Position numbers and translations under genes: made by a program | Notes under the pieces: model-generated | Database searches by the model: none | What the model was told of the DNA's origin: nothing | The model's input: only the letters and a program-made list of their open reading frames with translations | Origin: SHAN690 sp040905305 | GTDB lineage: Bacteria; Bacteroidota; Bacteroidia; Flavobacteriales_G; Salibacteraceae | Direction of reading: 5' to 3' | Assembly (NCBI GenBank): GCA_040905305.1 | Contig: JBBDRU010000040.1 | Location: 1-11,189 of the forward strand | Length of the DNA stretch: 11,189 nucleotides | Part shown: positions 5,725-11,189 of the stretch, piece after piece | Layout of the letters: every line of letters starts with the position of its first letter | Position numbering within the stretch: position 1 is the stretch's first letter

Positions 5725-7527
5725 ATGTTCGCAGAACTCGATATCAACGCATTGATCACGTCCATAGTTATTATTGGCGCCATCATACTGTTCATTACAG
5801 AAAAGTTTTCGATTGATATTGTGGCCTTACTCATTATCGCATCACTGGTGATCAGCGGGGTTATCACGCCAGCGGAAGGAATGCAAGGATTTGCCAATCC
5901 GGCCACCATGACAGTGGCTTTTATGTTTGTGATTTCGGCAGCGATCTTAAAAACCGGTTCCTTGCAATATGTTGCGGTGCAACTAACCCGCACCTTTAGA
6001 AATCATTACCAACGAGGGGTGGTGTTGTTGATGTTGGTTGTAAGCACTGTATCTGCATTTATTAATAACACTCCGGTAGTTGCTGTGATGATTCCAGTTA
6101 CCATGCAAATCGCTAAAAACGCCAATCGTGCTGCATCAAAACTTCTCATTCCAGTAAGTTATGCTTCCATATTTGGTGGAACGTGCACGCTGATCGGCAC
6201 ATCAACCAACCTTATGGTAAGTGGAATTGCCGAGCAAAACGGCCTCGAACCCTTTTCTATGTTTGATTTTACTCCTATGGGATTGGTCTTTGTGGTAGTC
6301 GGTTCGCTCTTTATGATTTTTATTGGGCAACACTTACTACCCAACCGCGCAGAAAACAATGAAGATGAATTGGAAGACAGCCTGATCGACTATCTGGCTG
6401 AAATTGAAATTTTACCTGAATCAGACTTAGCGGATAAATCCATACTTGCCTCACCCTTGGTTAAAGAATTGGATATGGAAATTTTGGAGCTGCGCAGAGG
6501 TGATGCCATCATGACGCTTCCACAAGGTGATACAAAAATGCTGATTAGTGATGTTTTAAAGGTGCGTTGCAATGTTGGTAAAATAAGACAGCTCAAAGAT
6601 CAAATGAAGGTTCGCGTGCTGCCCTTTTCTGACGAATTAGAAGATGACGATGCCGAAGGAAGAAGCGCGTTTGTTGAATTGGTGATTCCAACCAACTCGA
6701 CCATGGAAGGCAAAACACTCCGTGAAGTAGATTTTAGAAGAAGGTTTCGATCTGCTCCTTTGGCCATTCGCCATCGAGAAGAAGTACTGCATGATCGTTT
6801 GCAAGATGTTAGGCTTCGAGCTGGAGACGTTATATTAGTAGAAATGAAAACCCACTTTTTGGAGCAATGGCGTACCAACAGAGAGCAAAGCCTGCCCTTT
6901 ATTATTCTCAGCGAGCAGGGCATTCAGAGTTTTGACAAAAAACGATTTTGGATCGTGATTTCAGTGTTGTTGGGTGTCATCCTTACCGCATCCACCGGTC
7001 TCTTACCTATCGTCATCAGCACCATGTTGGGTGTTTGCCTCCTGGTCATCACCAATTGCTTAAACATCAAAGATGTGTATAGAAGCATTCAATGGCCTAT
7101 CGTATTTCTTCTTGCAGGTGCGCTTAGTTTAGGAGTTGCAATGCAAAACTCGGGGTTAGCTGCTGCGATTGCCTTTGGTATTGTTGATGTATTAAGTGAT
7201 TTCGGACCAGTAATCATCCTTTCGGGAATTTATTTGATCACCAGTGTGTTTACAGAAATGATGAGCAATAATGCCACTGCCGCTCTAATAGCACCAATCG
7301 CCATAGCTACCGCTCTCCAACTCGATGTTTCTCCTGTTCCTTTTTTGATGGCCGTGATGTTCGCGGCATCAGCGAGTTTTATGACACCGATTGGCTATCA
7401 AACAAATACCATGATCTATTCGGCCGGAGGTTATCGCTTCAAAGACTTTATAAAAGTTGGTGTGTGGCTAAACTTGTTGTTTTGGCTGCTTAGCACCTTG
7501 CTGATTCCGGTATTCTTTCCTTTTTAA
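5725..7527 (+). CDS. SLC13-family anion permease with two RCK_C (TrkA-C) domains
   Basis: A 600-residue inner-membrane transporter. Two hydrophobic halves (about 8-210 and 410-598) carry the paired signatures of the DASS/SLC13 group: NNTP (114-117) and GTSTNLMVSG (158-167) in the first half, SNNATAALIAP (514-524) and PIGYQTNTM (555-563) in the second. Between them is a soluble insert with two RCK_C/TrkA-C-like domains, about 224-300 and 316-405 (for example FVELVIPTNSTMEGKTLREV). This layout matches E. coli YfbS and the sulfate-linked SLT/SAC1 transporters, so Na+-coupled sulfate or another anion is the best guess; substrate is inference. The RCK_C domains may bind a ligand and gate transport. 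It is joined without a gap to the DUF2490 gene and sits downstream of an Rrf2 regulator. Its 3' end lies 7 bp from the convergent cyclophilin gene. Confidence 0.9.
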   Translation: MFAELDINALITSIVIIGAIILFITEKFSIDIVALLIIASLVISGVITPAEGMQGFANPATMTVAFMFVISAAILKTGSLQYVAVQLTRTFRNHYQRGVVLLMLVVSTVSAFINNTPVVAVMIPVTMQIAKNANRAASKLLIPVSYASIFGGTCTLIGTSTNLMVSGIAEQNGLEPFSMFDFTPMGLVFVVVGSLFMIFIGQHLLPNRAENNEDELEDSLIDYLAEIEILPESDLADKSILASPLVKELDMEILELRRGDAIMTLPQGDTKMLISDVLKVRCNVGKIRQLKDQMKVRVLPFSDELEDDDAEGRSAFVELVIPTNSTMEGKTLREVDFRRRFRSAPLAIRHREEVLHDRLQDVRLRAGDVILVEMKTHFLEQWRTNREQSLPFIILSEQGIQSFDKKRFWIVISVLLGVILTASTGLLPIVISTMLGVCLLVITNCLNIKDVYRSIQWPIVFLLAGALSLGVAMQNSGLAAAIAFGIVDVLSDFGPVIILSGIYLITSVFTEMMSNNATAALIAPIAIATALQLDVSPVPFLMAVMFAASASFMTPIGYQTNTMIYSAGGYRFKDFIKVGVWLNLLFWLLSTLLIPVFFPF

Positions 7528-7534
7528 ACCATAG

Positions 7535-8029
7535 TTACAACTCTCCGCAAACCTTTATGCGAATATCTTTATCAGTTTGCCCACTTCGTGAACCCAAGGC
7601 TTCAATGGCTTCCACCACTTCCATTCCCTCTTCAACGCTGCCAAAAACCACATGAGCTCCATCTAACCAATCGGTGACGATGGTAGTGATGAAAAACTGA
7701 CTTCCATTTGTGTTTGGGCCGGCATTGGCCATAGATAATAACCCAGGACGATCATGCTTCAATTCAAAATTCTCATCCGGAAACCGATCTCCATATATGG
7801 ACTTACCACCCGTTCCATTATGGTTTGTGAAATCCCCTCCCTGAAGCATAAACTCAGGTATAACGCGATGAAGTTTACTTCCTTCATAGCCATAACCTTT
7901 TTCACCTGTGCATAAAGCCCGAAAATTCTCAGCCGTTTTCGGTACAACATCAGCTCGCAACTCAAAAACAATTCGTCCGAGGATCTCATCCTCAACAGTA
8001 ACGTCAAAAAAGCATCTTGGATTTGTCAT
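7535..8029 (-). CDS. Cyclophilin-type peptidyl-prolyl isomerase, eukaryote-like
   Basis: A 164-residue single-domain cyclophilin that speeds cis-trans isomerisation of proline bonds and assists folding. It has no signal peptide and should be cytoplasmic. Active-site residues in cyclophilin A numbering are all present: Arg55, Phe60, Met61, Gln63, Phe113, Trp121 and His126. Blocks such as VPKTAENFRAL (29-39), QGGDFTNHNGTGGKSIYG (63-80) and LSMANAGPNTNGSQFFI (98-114) are near-copies of eukaryotic cyclophilin A. By hand against human PPIA recalled from memory, it aligns without gaps and about 70 percent of residues agree. It keeps the TGEKG insert (41-45), usually missing from short bacterial PpiA/PpiB proteins. 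Possible explanations are an old transfer from a eukaryote or a bacterial branch close to it. It is a single gene, convergent with the permease gene. Confidence 0.96.
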   Translation of the reverse strand: MTNPRCFFDVTVEDEILGRIVFELRADVVPKTAENFRALCTGEKGYGYEGSKLHRVIPEFMLQGGDFTNHNGTGGKSIYGDRFPDENFELKHDRPGLLSMANAGPNTNGSQFFITTIVTDWLDGAHVVFGSVEEGMEVVEAIEALGSRSGQTDKDIRIKVCGEL

Positions 8030-8041
8030 AAATTCTAATTT

Positions 8042-8074
8042 TTTTCGATTGCGAAAATGCTGATATTTATATCA
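8042..8074. promoter_or_regulatory. Two palindromes and a repeated promoter motif upstream of the cyclophilin gene
   Basis: TTTTCG-ATTG-CGAAAA (8042-8057) and TGATAT-TT-ATATCA (8061-8074) are perfect inverted repeats, 13 and 32 bp before the ATG. The minus-strand CATTTTCGCA (8059-8050) repeats the motif found upstream of the methyltransferase gene. They may form a promoter with operator, but no known consensus fits. The rest of 8090-8196 shows only A/T-rich sequence with no terminator that I can support. Confidence 0.3.
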
Positions 8075-8196
8075 ATCCGTAGCGAAAAAGCGATGGACTC
8101 AAATTATTTTCTATCCACATGGTGTTTTTAGTGTATAATCAATTGAGTAAAATATTTTGTGATCAAAAAGAACAATTGACCTTATAGGCTATCCCT

Positions 8197-10623
8197 TTAA
8201 AAACTGGCCCTAAGAGAAAGTACAAAGTTTCTTCCGGAACCTGATAAACCAGAGCTATAAGGCCGATATCGCTGATCGGTGATATTCTCCAGCCCACCGC
8301 TTATTCTAAATGTTTCTGAAAGCTGATACAAGGCTTTTAAATTAAGCGTGTACCACCCGGGGGAGTAGTTATTTCCATTATCGTCCTTAGCATAAATCTC
8401 AGTTTTGCCTTGTTCTTCAATAGCTAAATCCTCAAAGCTCCTTTCACCCTGATACATCGTATTGATCTCAAGTGTTAACTGCTTTCTTTCATAGCGCAAA
8501 CGCGCCACACCAAACATTGGAGCGGCATGACGTGAAGGACTAACGCTGCCATCATCAAGTTCTTCCTGACCTACTTGATAATTGTAGTCTGATAAAAAGG
8601 TAAAGCCGGCTATCAACTTCATTTCTAAACCAGCTTGAACACCATAAACGTTGGCTACAGCCGCGTTTTGAATGGCCTGAACTTGGCTGAAGGTGCCGTC
8701 ATAATAAATACTGTCCTGTCCGTTGAGTTGAAAGGATCTGCGAACCATCGCATTCTGCAAAAGGGTGTAATAACCGGTAACATCGACCTTCAACCAATCC
8801 CCAAAAACCTTGGCAATACCTACGTCAACATTGTAAGCATACTCAGCCTTTAGATCAGGGTTAGGAACAACAACTGCTCCAGGTTCGGTATCAAACACTT
8901 TACCGATATCATCAACATTTGGTGATCGAAAAGCCGTGCCTAAATTAGCCTTGATAGACCAACGTTCTGATGGCTTAAATACACCACCAATACTACCGGT
9001 GAGCGCACCGTTATTAATTTCAGCGTTTTTGAATGGCAATGAATAATAATCCTGGTTATTACTGAAATCTGAGCTCAGCATAAATTGATTGTAGCGTATG
9101 CCACCTTGAATCGTAAATTGATCAGAAACCCTGAATTCACTGTTTAAATAAGCGGCCAAAGAATTCCATGTGGAATTAGGATAACGGGCTGGGCCTTTTG
9201 AAACAACACTCCGTTGCGTAATTGAGTTAGAAATGATTTCATTGATCCCTTTTGAGGTAACATCGTTTTGAATAAATTCTACTCCATAAAACACAGTGTT
9301 TCTGGATCCGGTACTCTTTACTAAGTCAAGATTAGCAGAGTAAGCCTCTACATTTTCAAATCGTTTTTCACGAGTATTACTGTTCAAATCCCGACTTATC
9401 CTGCTTTCAGCAAAGGACTGTTGAGCCAGCCGAAGTGTCATTTGATCATACATGAAATTGTCCTTCGAGTGGCTTACAGAAAGATTGTTCATAAGCCATT
9501 TTTGTGGTCCATAATTCCACTCTCCATAACGAGCTGACCCGGCTCTAATGCGATTATGTCGATCATACCGGCCATAAGACGTGGTAGCAGAATAATGAAA
9601 TCCGTATTCAAAATCCCAGTATTCAGTTGGCTGAAAACGCACTTTCTGCATCATGTTGATCTGCGAGTAACCCGAGGGAACTTGAAGCAAAGGATCTTCT
9701 TGGTTAATCAATACATCCAAACTATCCTGTCGTTGAACATGGTAGCTTTTTACATAATCTGAAGGTCCGTGACTTCCTTGCCTCAGGTGATCATAATCCC
9801 AGGCGCTTACACTTGTCACCAAAGCCCATTTTTCCCACCCTATATTTACATCAAAATGACCTGTTTTTTCATTATTTGCTGATGAATAACGTGTAATCGC
9901 ATTTCCTGATACAAGCGGCTCATTTGTCATTGACAATTGTGGAGTGAGCGTTTGAAAGCTCATCACCCCTCCTATAGCATCACTGCCATAAATAACTGAT
10001 CCTGGTCCAAAAAGCACTTCAGTGCTCTCCGTAGCAAAAGGATCGATGTTAATCACATTCTGAATATTCCCGCCTCTGAATATAGCCGTATTCATACGCA
10101 CTCCGTCAACCGTATAGATAAGCCTGTTGGTGGCAAACCCACGAATCATTGGGCTTCCACCGCCTTGCTGACTTTTTTGCACAAACACTTTACCTGATGC
10201 ACCTAACAAATCTGCTGCTGTCTGTGGGTTTTGCAAAGCGACCTCTTTAGGGCTTATAGTTGTGATTTTAGAAGGAACATTTCCTGAAGACTGTCGCCAT
10301 CTCGTAGCTGATATCACTACCTGATCCAGGTTCATAATAGACTGCTCAAGGGCGATCTTAAACCCAGACAACTTTAAATCGTTATAACTAACTGTCAACA
10401 TCTTATAGCCAAGCAGGCGTATCATAATATATTCTGCACCCTTAAAAGCTGAGAGATTTGCCTGCCCTTTTGAGTTGGTAATTACAGATGTCTGCGGATT
10501 ATCACTTGTGAGGGTAACAGCTTCTAAAGGCTTTTCTGAACTCTGATCCATAACAGTGATTGTTTGGGCAAAAGACATCACAGCCATACCCAACAGCAAC
10601 CACAAACTAAACATGCGTTTCAT
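8197..10623 (-). CDS. TonB-dependent outer-membrane receptor (FRxP/NPDL type)
   Basis: An 808-residue outer-membrane receptor that would import a ligand using TonB-ExbBD energy. Signal peptide 1-19 (SFAQ) is followed by a carboxypeptidase-regulatory-like domain (about 21-95), a TonB-box-like stretch VVISATR (102-108), the plug (about 115-228, with IRGFATNRLIYTVDGVRM and GPGSVIYGSDAIGGVMSF) and a beta-barrel ending in the aromatic residue Phe808. FRSPN (565-569) and NPDL (588-591) correspond to the FRAP and NPNL boxes known from haem and haemoglobin receptors, but the intervening loop has no histidine and these boxes also occur elsewhere, so the ligand is open. No SusD gene follows, which argues against glycan uptake. 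A membrane-anchored protein is encoded 78 bp upstream on the same strand. The start at 10623 gives a standard signal peptide. Confidence 0.93.
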   Translation of the reverse strand: MKRMFSLWLLLGMAVMSFAQTITVMDQSSEKPLEAVTLTSDNPQTSVITNSKGQANLSAFKGAEYIMIRLLGYKMLTVSYNDLKLSGFKIALEQSIMNLDQVVISATRWRQSSGNVPSKITTISPKEVALQNPQTAADLLGASGKVFVQKSQQGGGSPMIRGFATNRLIYTVDGVRMNTAIFRGGNIQNVINIDPFATESTEVLFGPGSVIYGSDAIGGVMSFQTLTPQLSMTNEPLVSGNAITRYSSANNEKTGHFDVNIGWEKWALVTSVSAWDYDHLRQGSHGPSDYVKSYHVQRQDSLDVLINQEDPLLQVPSGYSQINMMQKVRFQPTEYWDFEYGFHYSATTSYGRYDRHNRIRAGSARYGEWNYGPQKWLMNNLSVSHSKDNFMYDQMTLRLAQQSFAESRISRDLNSNTREKRFENVEAYSANLDLVKSTGSRNTVFYGVEFIQNDVTSKGINEIISNSITQRSVVSKGPARYPNSTWNSLAAYLNSEFRVSDQFTIQGGIRYNQFMLSSDFSNNQDYYSLPFKNAEINNGALTGSIGGVFKPSERWSIKANLGTAFRSPNVDDIGKVFDTEPGAVVVPNPDLKAEYAYNVDVGIAKVFGDWLKVDVTGYYTLLQNAMVRRSFQLNGQDSIYYDGTFSQVQAIQNAAVANVYGVQAGLEMKLIAGFTFLSDYNYQVGQEELDDGSVSPSRHAAPMFGVARLRYERKQLTLEINTMYQGERSFEDLAIEEQGKTEIYAKDDNGNNYSPGWYTLNLKALYQLSETFRISGGLENITDQRYRPYSSGLSGSGRNFVLSLRASF

Positions 10624-10659
10624 TGCGAATGAATTAAATAAATAGGGGTAGCTTTCCAG

Positions 10660-10667
10660 AAAATATA
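10660..10667 (-). promoter_or_regulatory. Possible internal promoter of the TonB receptor gene
   Basis: TATATTTT on the minus strand matches TAnnTTTG except for its last base and lies 36 bp before the receptor ATG, with a T-rich TTTAG about 15 bases further upstream. The receptor might thus be expressed apart from the upstream gene. Weak evidence. Confidence 0.25.
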
Positions 10668-10701
10668 ACGGAAAACATGAACTAAAAAGGATGATATTTA
10701 T

Positions 10702-11189
10702 CTAACTCTGGCGGGGTGGCGGAATAGCTATGGATCGAAAACCAGTGGTGGTAAATGTTATACAACCTGGAAAACCTTTGTCTAACATCTTAGAAAGTGA
10801 AATTGTATTTTCGAAGTTATCGCAATAGAGTTTTTTGTAAAATTCAATCAATTGATCTTGTTTTTCCTGTTTTTGAGGGTTGTTCCCCAAAACCTGAACG
10901 ATCAATTCATCGAGTTGCTTATTTAGTTCGGTTTCTTTATGATCCCACCAAACCCAGTAATACGTGGTATCGCCCACCGTTTCCGTTTCGACAACATCAA
11001 ACATATTGTCTTGATATTCAAACTCCTTTGAGTGCTTCCAATTTAGCAGTGAATCTTTTTCTTTTTCAGTAAATTTTAAAAGAATCAGCTCTTCACGGTC
11101 AATTCCCGCAATCATTTTCCACTTGACTTCACTTTTCACTTGCTTCTTTTGGTATTGAAAAAACAAGTATGCGGATGCCACAGGTGCAA
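10702..11189 (-). CDS. Unrecognised membrane-anchored protein (5' end beyond the window)
   Basis: The frame is open to the right edge. A GTG at 11181 could be read as a start, but the frame continues upstream (Ala-Pro before it) and this residue lies within a hydrophobic stretch, APVASAYLFFQYQ, so I treat the gene as truncated by the window. After the membrane segment comes a basic region, KKQVKSEVKWK, and a soluble, probably periplasmic part of about 145 residues. It is rich in charged residues, with LLKFTEKEKDSL, a distinctive YYWVWWDHKE, and a C-terminal CITFTTTGFRSIAIPPPR. Two cysteines are visible in the second half. I cannot name the family. It precedes the TonB receptor by 78 bp on the same strand, so a role with that receptor (assembly or ligand handling) is plausible but inferred. 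Confidence 0.75.
   Translation of the reverse strand, partial: APVASAYLFFQYQKKQVKSEVKWKMIAGIDREELILLKFTEKEKDSLLNWKHSKEFEYQDNMFDVVETETVGDTTYYWVWWDHKETELNKQLDELIVQVLGNNPQKQEKQDQLIEFYKKLYCDNFENTISLSKMLDKGFPGCITFTTTGFRSIAIPPPRQS

Noticed and set aside
8075..8196. Rho-independent terminator downstream of the TonB receptor gene
   Set aside because: No G/C-rich hairpin followed by a T run was found on the minus strand in this gap.
8197..10623. SusC-type glycan receptor
   Set aside because: No SusD gene lies next to it, and the protein is shorter than typical SusC proteins and carries FRxP/NPDL boxes.

Overview
The window looks like a chromosome segment from a Bacteroidota bacterium, probably Cytophagales-like. 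The evidence is the gene families (MbnP-type lipoproteins, a DUF4369/DUF5106-type TlpA thioredoxin, DUF2490, a TonB-dependent receptor with a carboxypeptidase-like N-terminal domain), starts without Shine-Dalgarno sequences, and several matches to the Bacteroidota -7 promoter element TAnnTTTG. No rRNA, CRISPR array, phage gene or transposase gene is visible.

Layout. 1-1598 (minus): two tandem MbnP-like lipoprotein genes joined by an ATGA overlap; the second runs off the left edge. A perfect GTGAT-N4-ATCAC palindrome of Crp/Fnr type lies upstream of the pair. 1814-3280 (plus): a divergent secreted thioredoxin-like protein with a CGHC active site. 3254-4036 (minus): a class I SAM methyltransferase whose 3' end overlaps the thioredoxin gene by 27 bp. 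4079-4361 (plus): a promoter-like site, a truncated copy of the 5' end of tRNA-Leu interrupted by an 87-bp inverted-repeat element, then an intact tRNA-Leu(GAG). 4498-7527 (plus): an Rrf2 regulator, a DUF2490 outer-membrane-type protein and an SLC13 permease with two RCK_C/TrkA-C domains, plausibly an anion (sulfate?) uptake module. 7535-8029 (minus): a cyclophilin strikingly like eukaryotic cyclophilin A. 8197-11189 (minus): a TonB-dependent receptor preceded by an unrecognised membrane-anchored protein that runs off the right edge.

How the genes may work together. The left block suggests envelope metal or redox biology: MbnP proteins belong to the copper-binding MbnP/CorA group, and a disulfide-active TlpA diverges from them. 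In the middle block the regulator and transporter genes share a promoter motif (TAGAGT ... TTnGCGCC close to the ATG), which suggests common control, perhaps by the Rrf2 protein. The right block is an outer-membrane uptake system of unknown substrate.

The least ordinary piece of DNA is the split tRNA-Leu copy: 28 consecutive bases of the intact tRNA region (two flanking bases plus the first 26 of the gene) recur 155 bp upstream, separated exactly between the two D-loop guanines by an 87-bp segment that has terminal inverted repeats and folds into two hairpins. This looks like a small non-autonomous mobile or structured element not explained by any gene in the window.
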